A stretch of 64,000 nucleotides of DNA, from NCBI RefSeq assembly GCF_009870125.1, contig NC_046683.1, positions 17,679,001-17,743,000 of the forward strand, read 5' to 3'. This DNA is from Drosophila pseudoobscura (lineage: Eukaryota; Arthropoda; Insecta; Diptera; Drosophilidae). The position numbers and the translations under genes were made by a program. Shown in pieces: positions 50,501 to 62,360 of this stretch (its first letter is position 1; every line of letters starts with the position of its first letter). The notes under the pieces were generated by a model, which was not told where the DNA came from, did not search any database, and saw only the letters and a list, made by a program, of their open reading frames with translations.

Positions 50501-53500
50501 TATTTTATCTGTTTTACGCAACTTTTTTGTATCTTTGGTCTCTCACTCACGCTCCCCTCCGCCACAGCGAGCACACTGCACGAGGAAGAGTGTGTGTGAG
50601 AGGGAGTGAGAGGAAGGGGTGGGGTAGCGTAGCCACTGCAAATGGAATGTTTCATTCTGACTATAATAATGATCCGATTGAGTTGAGTTAACAGTTATTG
50701 AACACCCAGTATCCAGTATATTATGTCATTAGAGTATCCCAACTGCCTTATAAGCTCAAGAACTTGTAGTATGCTTTATAGGGCCATAGGCTTCCAAATT
50801 CAAAACCCTAGCGCCAAAACTTTTGTTTATGCAAAAGGTCCACTCCGAACAGCCCTTTTCCCAGTGCTAGTCTGGCCCCGAGTCTGAAACTCTGCTTCGA
50901 AATGGGAAAACGTCTGAATAAATATGATTTAATTTTTCCTGGGGTAGCTGTGGACCATGCAACGCCTTCAGTAAACTTGTTACATCCACTAAATGCATAT
51001 TAAACTCTTCAGAGAGGACAAACCCGGAGATGGGAAGAGGCCGGGCAGGACGAGCATGGCCAGACATACCGTGCCAAATGGATGGGGGAGAACATGCTTG
51101 AGCAGCCCCAAGTCAAGAGCCTTGGGCGTCAGCAGTTGCGTTCTCAGACGGGAGCCGACTAGGCCTCTACCGACCCAACCCGACCCGTTCCGACCAGCGA
51201 AGATAAGCAAAAAAGCGGTGCACTTAAGTGTCGCTTATGTGGCAGCAAATTGAAATTTAAACGCAACTCGAGGGCCGCTCAGGATCGATACGGTATGTGC
51301 ATGTACACGTGTGTGTGTGTGTGTGTGGGGGCTGGTCGGGGGAAATTAAGGAAGGAAGCAAGTCAGGAATTTCCGAATCAAGGCAGTATCAGTATCGGCC
51401 GCTCTGGCTCTGGCTCTGGCGACAACTTTCCCGATGTCCTTAACACATAAATGCGTCCATCATGACAGCACACGCACACTCAGGGACCAATTCATAAAAG
51501 AATACATGCATGTACATATATGTGTGTACACTGGCGAAAGAGAAGGAGTTCGACAACGACAACAATGACACGGCCGCTGCAGTTTCGAGTTACAGTTACT
51601 AGCAGAAGAAAGCATTTTGAACAAAAGTTTTGAAGTGATTTATACACACTTGTCAATAGAGAAGGAAGAGGGCGTAAGACTTGCAACTATTAGAGGCGAC
51701 ACAGACAAACACATGCCCAGGCACAGGCACATGTGCCCTGCGGCCCGTCCGCCACAATGAAGCGGTGCACGGAGGCAAGGAACCGGGGCAGGCCCGGCCA
51801 TGGGGCTGTGCTTTTGCCTTTTCAATTGTTCACACATTGATATGAAAAGTTGGATATCATTTGCAGTAATTAAAGCGAAATGTGACAGTACTTCAACTAT
51901 AACTATAATGAACAAAGAGGAGGTTGGGTTGGTACGAAGCCAGTTCGTCCCAGTTGTTCAAATATAGGCTGTACCCAATTACAGTGTTTGAATGGTGAGG
52001 GTTTTACTAGTTTGCGAAAGGCAGAACTCTCTTCGGAAAGGATTTGCACAACCTATAGTACCTATAGTAAAACCCCGAGAGTTCTTTCACTGATGCAGAG
52101 ACAGAATACAGAATACAGAACACAGGAGGAATACTACGAGTAGTCCTTGAAACCTTTGACAGAGTAATGAGTAAGGATGCGGTGTTACCCGCATAGAGTA
52201 TGCCTAACCAGCTCATGAAGTGGAGTACGTTGACATCTTGTAAGAGCACCACCATTCAGCCAACGGCAACGTGGCCCTGTAGGGAATGGGGTGCCACCAA
52301 CGTTGTGCCCGCGTGGACGGGGCTCCTCGCTAATGCGCTTAACTTGGCTGTTCGAGTGGGGAGTCCAATCCCCGCCCCAATTAGGTAACTTGAACTCACC
52401 TGTGGCGTTCGTCCATCGCCGGCTTCTGCGGCATTGACCGCGTAGTTGCACTGGCATCCCTCCTCGCAGCAGAGCCGCACTAGCTCGTGTTCGCCGCAGG
52501 TGCAGGGCTCCTCGTCCTCCTCATCGTAGGCACAGTCCTCGCGGATCAGGATAATGTAGTCCGCCTCAAAGAACTCGTTGCGCGTCTCATCGAACACCAC
52601 ACGGTTCTTGCGGGCCGGCGGGGGTCGATTGGGTTTCTTCAAGAGGCCGCGCAGTTGACCGTTGACCTCGCGCATATTCAGGCCGTCTCCGGTTGCCGCT
52701 TCCGAAGCAAAGACGGACGGGGTGGTTGGGTTCCTGGCTGTTATTTTGGAACTGTTGCAATTGGCCGTGTTCTGCTGGCTATCCTCGAAGCTGGCTAAAC
52801 ACTCATGGCACTGGCATGTGCTCTGTTTGTCGTTGTCGTTATCGTTATCGCTATTGCTATCGCTATAGCTATCGCTTTTGCTATCGATGTCGATGTGGTA
52901 TTCCTGTTGCTCGCTCACGAATTCTGCCAGCAGTTCGTCGTAGCACTGAAAGCTTCCAGCCTTCTTATCAACCTGACTTGGGCCGTGTGATTTCAGCCTC
53001 CGATGCTGGTTGGGGGTGTTGCTCAGATTCGGAATCTGGTTCTGATTCTGGCTCTGATTCTGGTTCAGGGCAATGTCGACCCACTGCAGTTGGCGGGCTG
53101 CCGTTAGGTACTCGCTGAACCGCTGCACATCGAACTCGCTGAGCGGTGTCGCAAAATTGACGCCGGCGGCGGGGGTCTCCTCCTGGCTAATGCCAAAGCG
53201 TCCGCCGTCACAGGCCTGGGTCGGCACAAATGCGCTCCGGATGGGTATGTCCGTCCCCGTCTCCACTTGCTCGTCGCTGTCCGTGTCCGTGTCCGTGCCG
53301 ATTTCAATCACCACTTGGTCGCTGGCAGCTGCCAATGTGAGCGCCCCAATCTGGCCCGCACTCTGGCTCTCTCCGCGCCGGCGCAGTGGCGACTCGGGAC
53401 GCGTATTCAGCGAATGTTGCTGCTGCTGTTCAGCTGTTTGCCCAACTCTGGTCGCTCTGGTCGCTCTGGTCGCTGGAGTTTGCTCGCTCTCACTTGGCGA

Positions 53501-55705
53501 TTGCTCGACTCGAATACAATTTACCTTTAATTGAATTGCACTTGAGCTTGCGACGGCTGCACCTTCCTTAGTTTCGGCGGCAGTTTCCTTAACTATTTTA
53601 TTGTGTTGAGCGGGTTGGCTTTGGGGGGTCGTCGCTGTCGTCGCTGTCGTGGCTGTCGTGGCAGTCGGACTGCGGCTGGGGCTGGGGCTGGGGCTGGGGT
53701 TGGGGTCTACTCCTCGCTCTGGGGGTAGTTTCTTTGTTATGCCTGTTGTTTTCTGCTGTTGCTGTAATTGTTGTTCGAGTCTCAAGGATGCCTTTACACA
53801 ATCAATGTTGCTGTTGCTGTTGCTGCTCACGCGTCCCTGAAAATTGTATTGCAAGCGTTTCAGCCGCTGACTGGCTACAAAATCATCACCCAAATCGTTC
53901 TCAAAATCAATGAGATCCTGCTCATTGCAGCTTGTTGCTGTTGCTGTTGCTGTTGCTGTTGCCGTTGCCTTGGCTCTGATGCAGCTCTCCTTCGGGCTAT
54001 TTCCCAAATCTTTAGCAGATACAGGGGGCTCCAACGATTCACAGTCGACGAGCTTCTCGTTTTTCTCGAATGCTGCAAATGCTGCAAGTGTGGCTGATCC
54101 CAGATCCAATCCCAGCGATGCTTGGGTCTCCTCCTCTCGGCGCTTGCTCCTGCTGCCAGTCCGTACAGCTACCTCTGCTGCGGGGGGCTCCGATGGCTGC
54201 CCTGGGGCGGCCTTGTTGTTTGCGACGGTTTTCACGTAATCCACGTAACCACAAGCAACAACAACGGGGACACTTTGTGGTGGGCGGGGAACAGCAACAC
54301 CAGCAACATTATCAACACTGCCAGCCAAGGATGAACTGGGGGGGTCTGTCGGGGTATATGGCAATGACAATGGCGCCTGCCACTCCTCTTGCTGCTTCTT
54401 CTGCTGCCCGTTCGACTTGGCGTGGCTGTGGCAGCTTACGGCTACGGCTGCGGCTGTTACTGTTACTGCTTCTGCAGCTTCTTTTGTGCTGCTTTGCACA
54501 TTTTCACAATTATAAAAAAAATCACCTACCACGCAGGCAGACAATGCGTTTTGCCCGACTTTTTCCACAAATTTTTCTGTACGCCGCGCGTCGTCGTCGC
54601 ATTTGGAGTTGGAGTCGCGGTCGGAGTTGGAGTTGGAGTCGGAGACGGAGTCGCAGACGGAGTCGGAGTCAGAGTCCGCGTCGTGAGCAGAGTTTTTTCC
54701 TCCTGTGGACCGCTGCTGGTGCTCTTCCGTTTCCGTCTGTCGCCAGATTTGCTCACAATTTTCACCAGAATTGGACAGTTTGCACAATTTTGAGGATGTG
54801 GAAAAATGCTGGTGGTGTTGGTGTTGGTGTTGGTGCTGGCCCTGGTCCTGGTCGTGGTGCTGGTCCTGCTCCTGGTGCTGCTTCTGCTGCTCAGCTGCGA
54901 CGACTGCCGCTGGTGCTGCTACTACAAGGTTGGCTTTGGAAAGCTCACTGCCAATTGTAGGTATTGAGCAGGCGCTGCACCCGTTGCCACTCTTTCCGTT
55001 ACTGTCACTGGGTGGTTGTTGGCCAGCGTCTGCGCTCACGCTCACGCTCACGCTCTGGCTCTGGCTCTGGCTCTCACGCTCGACTTGCGCGTACTCACAT
55101 TTCGTAGCCACTTCCGTTGCTGTTTTGTTGCTGCTGCATAAGCTATTGTTGTTGTTGTTGCTGTTGTTGTTGTTGCTGTTGTTGTTGTCGCCAATGTATA
55201 CAGCACGCGCACGCGCGTGCGTCAATATGTCACTCGGTACGTCATCCGCTCTCACTGTCGCTGCCTGGCACGCCCCCAGCCCCAGCTCCGGCCCCAGCCA
55301 CGGTTCCAGCCCCTGCTCCAGCCCCTGCTCCACCAACTGGCCGCTCAGCTGTATCCATGGCCTCTGACGCGCCTCGCATGGTTCGTTGCCAGCAGCATTG
55401 TCTCGTGAACTGCGTGCCGTGCATACCGAATGACCATCGTTCGGGCCTAGTCCACCATTAGCCGTGTTGGGCACGACTTCTCCTGTTTCCCCGCCACTTC
55501 TGTTATTGTTGCTGCTGTTACAATTTGCGTTTTCATTGTGCTGCTGGCTGGACGCTTTGTTGGCCACATTAACTGTCATTTTGCAGCAAATTGAGGCAAT
55601 GCCGTCCACCTCCCGCTCCCGCTCCCGTTCCCGTTCACGCTCCCTGTCCCGCTCCCGCTCCAAGCCAGTCGCTAGTGCCAGCGTCAGCATGTCCACAATC
55701 AGCAT
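41571..55705 (-). CDS. bif: Large PP1-docking, Gln-rich scaffold protein, probable bifocal
   Basis: Eight coding exons: 55579-52400, 49045-48649, 46341-46165, 44966-44509, 44440-44037, 43971-43602, 43534-42128 and 42056-41571. Every junction keeps frame, giving 2,292 residues from ATG 55579. The frame is also open to an ATG at 55705 (42 more residues, mostly an Arg-Glu repeat), but CAAAATG at 55579 is the better start. Two RVxF-type protein phosphatase 1 docking motifs are visible: KNRVVF (Phe996) and KRSVRF (about 1422-1427). After the first come Cys patches (CTCGEHE, CCEEGCQC, CTECAECAECA). Later parts carry polyAla, polySer and long polyGln/His runs. Bifocal is a photoreceptor cytoskeletal protein that binds PP1 through an RVxF motif whose Phe is residue 995 in D. 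melanogaster, as I recall. That match, the Q/N-rich character and the X location suggest bif; exons are secure, the name is tentative. Confidence 0.72.
44967..46164 (-). other. Intron of the bif-like gene
   Basis: 1.2 kb, donor GCAG then GTACAG, acceptor CCCTTGAGCAG. GAGAGA simple sequence near 45.06 kb. No gene seen. Confidence 0.75.
47174..47232. repeat. 22-bp direct repeat
   Basis: The same 22 bases (TATAACAGTTTTGAATGCTC plus TG) occur twice, 15 bases apart, inside an intron. Confidence 0.85.
48100..48305 (-). repeat. Dispersed repeat, fourth copy (reverse)
   Basis: Contains TCTCCGAGATCTAGGCGCTC, ATCGGGAAGGATG, CAGACAGACATGAATAT, GTCGGAAAGGCTTCCTTC and ends TCGAGTACCGGGTATAATAA. Same block order as the 37.45-kb copy. 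Confidence 0.65.
49046..52399 (-). other. Large intron of the bif-like gene
   Basis: 3.35 kb. The stretch 49.1-50.3 kb is very AT-rich and looks like old transposon debris. At about 50.53-50.72 kb a copy of the GCACGAGGAAGAGTGTG / GTAGCCACTGCAA repeat block occurs. A GT microsatellite lies at 51309-51327. No exon recognised. Confidence 0.7.
50530..50720. repeat. Dispersed repeat fragment
   Basis: Contains CACTGCACGAGGAAGAGTGT, GTAGCGTAGCCACTGCAAAT and ATAATAATGATCCGATTGAG, matching the left part of the copy at 37.45 kb. Confidence 0.55.
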
Positions 55706-56498
55706 GCTTACCGTTGCCGCTCGATCACATAGTAGGCCATTGGATCAGATTGGAGACTTCGGAGAGAGCCAGGAGATGGGAATTCCCCTTATTGGCAGTT
55801 CCCACAACAGGTTGTATCTCCACCAGTTGAGCTCAGTTTTTAAATATTAACCATTTCCTTCATGTAACTTTGCATAAATTTAAATTTATTTTCCGTGTTC
55901 AACCTTTTGCAGGCTACACAACACACAACACACAATTCACACGCGCACGCACCCTTGGTAGTAAATATTCGTTAGTATTATCGCGAACAGGTGCGGCAGG
56001 GCAGTGAAGCGCATCCTGGGAACAGGACAAGTGCTGCCGCACTGCTCGGGGCTGGCACTGTTCGTTACGCGCCACTGCGGACACACAAAGAGCAAAAGAC
56101 ACCACCGAGCGAAGGGACACAAAGCGAAAACAAAAATAAACAAAAACAAAACCGTCAAAACCGTACAAGTATTCCAGCCATTCGCTGGCTTCCTCTTTCC
56201 CAACTTCTTTTTCTAGCGGTAAGGCACGTCCGAGCGCGTTTCGTGGCGGAAGTCGACTGAGCGAGTGTAGACGAAGCCGCGAAACGAAGTTGGGCCGCGG
56301 CCGTCTTCGACTCGGTCTTCGTCGCGATCTCGGCTTCGTGCTCCGGCACGGTCGCCGTGGCCGCATGCGCAAAAAACTTGGGCTGCGAGTGCGAGTGAGG
56401 CAGCGAGAGACAGACAGCTCGCATGTTCGGTAGCTTGGGCCGGGGGTCGGGGCACAGCCAAAACAGGGAGTGACAATAACGCGAGGGGCCCGATCATT
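55706..56498. other. Probable promoter and 5' UTR region of the bif-like gene
   Basis: On the minus strand a donor-like GTAAGC lies at 55711, just ahead of the open frame, so a 5' UTR exon may end there. The region is GC-rich at 56.0-56.4 kb. No coding exon is confidently seen. Confidence 0.4.
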
Positions 56499-57832
56499 TT
56501 ACGACCACACCTCGGACAGCACTCTCAGCTGGGCCAAGACGTGCTCGTCGCGCAGCCATAGGAAGTGGAGATTCGGATAATCGTAGCTATAATGAAAGTG
56601 ATTAGACACATTCGCTCTCTGCATACGAGTGCACAAGTATGTCACTCCCATTAAATGGTCAAGATCTGACATTAACCACAGAATAAGAAGTAAAACACAA
56701 ATTAGACATACAGTTACGGATGTATTGCATTGCGAACAAATTCCATCCAATTCTTCGTTTTACGCTTTATGGCAACGACACTCCTTTATCCCTGGTTAAG
56801 GACGGCTGTGTCTCTTATGCGATTCTTTAGAGAAGAGGCCGGCACTCATTTACTCACATGTTCACGTGTATCGTGAGCGGCAGCGCCCTTTAATATGCAC
56901 ATAAGATAGGGCCTTGCCGACCCCTCCTCCAGAACTTTGAGAGTACTGTACATTGATATTCGATATTGAGACCATTTGTCGAAACATCACAACACAGATG
57001 ATTCCATTTTTGTTTCTGTTTGTGGACCGTTTTGAAACCTAATTAACGGGGATATCGCTCCGCACTAACTAGATTTCAATAATTAGGTGATTTCATACGT
57101 TTTACAACGTTAATCGAAGGCACACGAACTCCGTAGTGCTCGGATTCGGGTTTTAATGATTCGGGATGATTCGAATCTGACTGAAGACAGAATTCGTAAT
57201 GATCGAAAGCATTAAAAGGGCTGTTTTTTACGAATACTGTGGAATATGTAGCATGCATCTTCTAGATGCCCTGTATTCCGACAGCTCAATGCGTAACTTT
57301 TAATAAGTGAAGTATTTAGTAAGCTATACGATCAGATTTACAGTTTAACAAAACAATAAGGTTTTATAAATTTTGCTGATCCAAATCTGATTAGAAAGAA
57401 GTCAACAGGGCTCGAGATAGGAAGTGATGTACTCGTGTGTATCTGCAGACATTCCTCTTCGGTAGTGGACTTTTAGGATAAGCAATTCGATTTGAATCAA
57501 ACTTTTTTTAGACGTGAGTGTATCGTACAGACCTCTACTTACATACTAACCCCATATAAAACAGACTCATTACCCCAGCGACGACTACGGTGCTGGTGAT
57601 GATGATGACGACGATGATGACAGCCAAGAGCAATGGCTCTCGGCTCTGGCTTGGGACTGGGACTGGTGTTGGGCGTGTGTGGCTTTTTTATTCCAGGCAA
57701 AGAAAAACTTATTACCAAGTAGGAACAGATCGCGAGCAAACTGAATGAATGGAAAATTGTGGGAACAATGGGACCCAGAGCGTGAGAAATTGCCACCGCC
57801 AACGCGTCCATTTCTGGTGGTGCTTCAGCCAT
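56499..57832 (-). CDS. Candidate small two-exon gene, unknown product
   Basis: Exon 57832-57543 ends at a good donor (GTTAGTAT then GTAAGTAG, phase 2). Exon 56586-56499 follows a TCATTATAG acceptor and keeps frame to a stop. They give 125 residues: MAEAPPEMDALAVAI, one hydrophobic stretch of about 22 residues (IVPTIFHSFSLLAICSYLVI), a His/Arg-rich middle (HHRRHHHHQHRSRR) and an ordered-looking end (YDYPNLHFLWLRDEHVLAQL). I do not recognise a family. A single-pass membrane protein would fit the pattern. The intron (956 bases) is unremarkable. The frame is open further upstream, so the start is uncertain. Alternative: chance frames, or the 3' end of a longer gene whose other exons I missed. Confidence 0.3.
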
Positions 57833-60800
57833 AGAGCAGGTCTGGGATTGTTTAGCACATAATGCCGCCATTAAAGACCGCCGCGGCCTCCAGTCTCCCA
57901 AGCTATTCACTTCTCCGAGAAACCCAGGTCCACACCATGTAACATGCATACAAGTACAAACATACATATACATATATGTATGTATACATTCGAGTATTGT
58001 CTGCATTCTCAAAAAGTTGCGCGGATCTTACGCCAAATCGCGGTATTTAAGTTGACTAAGTTTCATTTTCAGCCACTGCATATTCCGTTCGCCAATTGTC
58101 CCTTCTCTGAAATTCGTAAGCGCCATTGTAAGAATTAAGCGTATGTGGGAAATTTTCCTTGCTCAACCCTCATGCATATCTCTTTACCGAGTTCAAGGCG
58201 AGCCGTTTGACGTGCCCGCGGTTCAATGTCTCGCGACTTGCGAGCCTCTGTGCGTGACTCGGCGTTGCAAGCATCATTCCTATCCCAGTCGCTGGTTAAT
58301 CAGCGGCCAAATCATGGCAATCATGCAACCCAATGGGTAATTATAGTTGAAGGGCCTAAGATGGCTTAAGCATGCCATTCGGCGGCTAATGGCAACGTCA
58401 TTGGAAATCCACCAACACTGATTGATTGAAGCAAATATCACGCAAAGCTGGGAAAATCTATGATCTAGAACTTAGAGTTATTCTGATTTTATTAGGAATT
58501 GCCAACAGGAAATGACAATATTATATGCGTATAGCTACACGATGGGCCATTTCCGAAACATCTCACTTTTGGCGCACTCCAACCCAACTAAGTAAAAATT
58601 AAGACCCACATGAAACGAGATCATTAAGCGAATTTCCCCGAAATAGGTGCCATAAAAGCCTTTAAATTAAAAACGTAGCTTTAAGAACTGTCATTACAAG
58701 GCAATCGCTTACAACCCGACCGAACCGACTCAAACTGAGCCCTACCTAAGCCCCACCTGGAGCCGAGCGAACACACATACTCGTGTTTATTCCTAGCACT
58801 GTTTCTCTTTCTACTTGTATCACATCCACATGACTTTTAATTGTCATGTTAAAGGAGGGAGAGAGAGGGATAGATAGAGGGTATGTGGAAATGAGGGTGG
58901 GGGGATAGGGTGTCAATGACATACCAGAAAGAAAGACTAGCCTCGGTGTACCCTTTGGGATCGGACGTTCCTTAAGCAGACATATGATACAGTAAGTCTT
59001 ATATAGTTACTGCATTTAGCCAAATATAAGGTTAAAGGTTATGTATGTACTTTTTGGGCTCTCAATACTTCCGTCTGTGAGTTGCAAACATCTGGTACAA
59101 ATAATAGGACCCTCTCCAAGGGTATGAACACAAAGAAAACTCTGACCGATGTGGATCTGCCGAGTGGCTGGCATGTAACTCAGTTTATGACTGCGAAGAG
59201 GCGCCCTTCGTTGTAAACCGGAAAAGTCGTCGTGTTACTCCGATGGCCATATCTCTATCATGATCTGAGCCTCAACGCTCGCTGAAGATTTCCTGTTAAG
59301 TCGGATAACCAAATTTAAGTTGGACAGAGATAGACACACTCAGATTACGATACAGAAAAAGAAGATAGCGAAAAGAAGTGCGCAGAAGTGGCCCCTTCTG
59401 TTCTGCGCATCTACGTCACTAGCGACAATGGACCATTTTGCATTGTGCAAGGTCTTTTTTTGCTTAAAGCCTAAAAATATACATATAGACATACAATTTT
59501 GCGCATTTATTATTATTAGACAGCATATCAAATAAAGAAATTTTCGGACGAATTGGTGAACGCCTACCCCATCCGTCCACATTCGATGCAGTTGGCACCG
59601 CATAGTTTTCCCGACCTTGCCTGACATTGCGCAGCCTAAATACTATACGTTTTCTCCATAAATAAAACAAAAACATTGTTTTCTTAAAGATAATTGAATC
59701 ACCTAAGCAAAAGATATTCGTTTTGCTTCAAAAGTTCGCTAAAACTTTTCAGATCGGCCAATCAACCGGCACTCTATTATAATTAATATATAATTATAAT
59801 TAAAAATATATATATTACATTATTATTAATATCTACATCGCCTTCATCTTCATTGTCAGAATCATTATCTAAAATTGCATTATTATATTTATAAATAGAC
59901 TCCGACTCTGCCAGTAGATTGATTGATTCTTTGGGAAGGTCCATTTCCTTCTTGGAACCTTTTCGTTCAGCACCGCATAGAACTAGAACTGAACGGGACT
60001 GATGAATCCATAGTTCGAAAAAAAGGTGTCAGTTATATGGCTAAGGCGACTATTTTGAATTGAATGAGATCTGCGATCTTTTTTATTCAATTTATTATGT
60101 ATTTCCGAAGCACTTTCACCCAAAACTCTAATAGGAACTACAGAAGCTGATATTATTTGCGATCCATGAGCGGTATTTTATGAAGCGTGGCTGACATAGG
60201 ATACCATGGATATTTTTCTGTGTATAGACAGCAGTCTTATCACAAATATGTTGAAATTTATTGGTGAAATCTTGTCTGGCCTGACAGTTCTATTACAATT
60301 ATGCGAAAACTTTGAAGAATTTCTTAATGAATATACATATACATACGTAACACTAGACAACAAAACACACGAATAAAAGAAGGCTTTAACTCTTTGTAAT
60401 ATGAGTTATAAATTTACGTTTATTATCCATATTATACATTTATTTTCGAATAACAATTTCTGAATAATAATAAGCCGAAGACTGGCATCATATTCCCGCT
60501 CTTTCACACATTTCGGGGCTATAATCGACCAGCTACCAGTGCAGGGTTGCCATAGGGCTCAAAAAAAAGTATACTACTATTAGGGGTATCAACTTTCCGA
60601 ATATTGCGTTATTTTTCCAAAACCCAAAATCAAACATTTTTGGACTTGAGCACGAAAGACAATAAGCTATTATTTTTTAAACCGTTACATTTTATTAAAG
60701 TTTATAACATGGCGAATATAAATATTTAAGCTACATATTTTTTTATTTGGAGCTCAAAATTTTATCTTAATTAATATTCTTATTTAAAAATACATACAAG

Positions 60801-61264
60801 ATCTGAAAAAAGTTTTTTTATCATCCATATCGGGGTAAGGACATGCACATTAGAGCCCTGCATGAACTGAAAACTGAATCCATTCGGTGGGATTCGGTAA
60901 GTTAGAATCTGCGATTCAGCTTTCTCAAATCTTCGAATCGCTCGCCCCGAAACGGACTGAACGAAGCAGGTCTCGTCATTTTTACTGTGTCAGCTCCGCT
61001 CGATCTCACCTTCCATTTGATTTTCTCGTAGAAAGAACGATAAAGCAACAAATAAATTTTCTGGTTTTTTTCTTTGTAAAACTTTGTTTGTGTGTGTTCG
61101 TAGACAAGAGGCACGAAGCCAAACGTTTAATTGCTTTACACTAAAAGAAATTTATTTCAGATAGAGCAAAAGAACTTTTAGCGCCAAAATAGACAAATAT
61201 TCTCGAAATATTTTTTCAGTGTAGAAAAAAAAAAACAGAATGTATTAATTTTTGCGTTATTTCA
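57833..61264. other. Repeat-rich intergenic DNA
   Basis: No secure gene. It includes the first copy of a duplicated block (58820-59200), an AT-rich tract at 59.77-59.82 kb and a short minus-strand frame (about 60.01-59.78 kb) reading into an acidic tail (LDNDSDNEDEGDVDI). That frame may be a transposon-protein scrap. Confidence 0.5.
58820..59200. repeat. Duplicated block, copy 1
   Basis: The left part 58820-58860 (TCACATCCACATGACTTTTA onward) and the right part 59161-59198 (CGAGTGGCTGGCATGTAACT onward) both recur near 62.3 kb with only a few mismatches. Confidence 0.8.
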
Positions 61265-62175
61265 GAGACCATGCTTGTAATTACTGACTTTAGTCGGCCT
61301 CTTTTCGCATTTTTTGTAGTGCCACCATGTAAAAGATCCCCAAACCATAAGCTTCTCTCCGGGCCTACGCCAACGTAATACGTACTTTGGATTCATCAGA
61401 CCAGATAACACTTTTCCAATCATCCGTGGTGCAATTTGTATGATCCCTTGCGAATTTCAACCTTGCTTTAACATTTTTTTCCGGCAACGCAGGTTTATTT
61501 GCTTTGTACCCTATGTTGTGAAGGGCTCTTCTAGCTGTCCAGCGACTTACATTTTTATTTATGGCCATAGAAGCATTCTTTGGTGTTAGCATCTTATTTT
61601 TCCTCATTTCCGACATCATAAGTCTAGCGTCTGAGTCCGTTAACTTCTTAGGGCGGCCTTGGACATGGGGTTTGGGGACAGCATTTCGTCTTTTTTGTAC
61701 TCTGATCACCACCGATTAACTAATGCCAAGCTTTTCAGCAATATTACGTGTTGAACAGCCACTATCAGTAAGGCACACAATATTATTTTCAACTTCTAGA
61801 GGTAGTTTTTTCATTTTTAAGCACGCGATAGACACTGTCTATTAGATTTCAGAGATCTGCTTTGATTTGTAAGAAGCACGTCTTAATGTGATGTTTGTAT
61901 AACAAAATAACAAACCTACAAAAAGAAGAGATTTAACTTTAAATCTGCACGCTTTTTGATGATAAGAAACTTGAGAAAGTGAAAATAGGTGCAAATAACG
62001 AAAAGTGCAAAAATCAGTATATGCGAGCTTTTTCCACTCTTTGAAAACTTCTCATTTGCTTTTGTTAATTTTTCCTATTTGCTAAGAATAAAGAGGATTG
62101 ATACGGTAAAACAGTTCTTTTGCTTTGCTCTATTCGTTTAGCTGTTATGTACTAACTTTTGCTCCCCACTGTAAG
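61160..62175. mobile_element. Tc1-like transposon remnant with imperfect inverted repeats
   Basis: AGAGCAAAAGAACT at 61163-61176 and its near reverse complement at 62113-62131 (with five extra bases) flank the transposase remnant. An outer CACTGTA at 62167-62173 may be the right terminus. True ends and target-site duplication could not be fixed. Confidence 0.55.
61265..61814 (-). pseudogene. Broken Tc1/mariner-superfamily transposase
   Basis: The minus-strand translation from ATG 61814 shows the Tc1 helix-turn-helix start (TRNIAEKLGIS), a GRP box-like element (GRPKKLTDSD), the region ahead of the catalytic core (WKSVIWSDESKV) and then, in another frame, MVWGSFTWW. It carries an in-frame TAA at 61718-61716 and a frameshift near 61375. 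It stops being recognisable at about 61265, before the last catalytic acidic residue. It cannot encode an active transposase. Confidence 0.85.
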
Positions 62176-62258
62176 TTTGTATGCCAGTATCTCAGTCCGA
62201 GTTCTTTAAATAATTCGACTTAAATAAATAAATTTTGCCGACCATTGCCCTACCTGCA

Positions 62259-62360
62259 TCACATCCACATGACTTTTAATTGTCACCTTAAAGGAGGGAG
62301 AAAGGGAGAGAGAGCTTCTGTCGAGTGGCTGGCATGTAACTCAATTTATGACTGCGAAGA
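62259..62360. repeat. Duplicated block, copy 2 (internally deleted)
   Basis: 62259-62299 matches 58820-58860 and 62322-62360 matches 59161-59198, but the 300 bases between them in copy 1 are reduced to about 22 here. Confidence 0.8.

Noticed and set aside
54070..54960. 296-codon plus-strand frame
   Set aside because: Antisense of the first bif-like exon; Cys/Leu/Trp runs come from complementing Gln/His/Ser repeats.
59770..60013. Minus-strand frame with acidic tail as a gene
   Set aside because: Only about 80 codons, bounded by stops, no start or splice context; kept only as a note on possible transposon debris.
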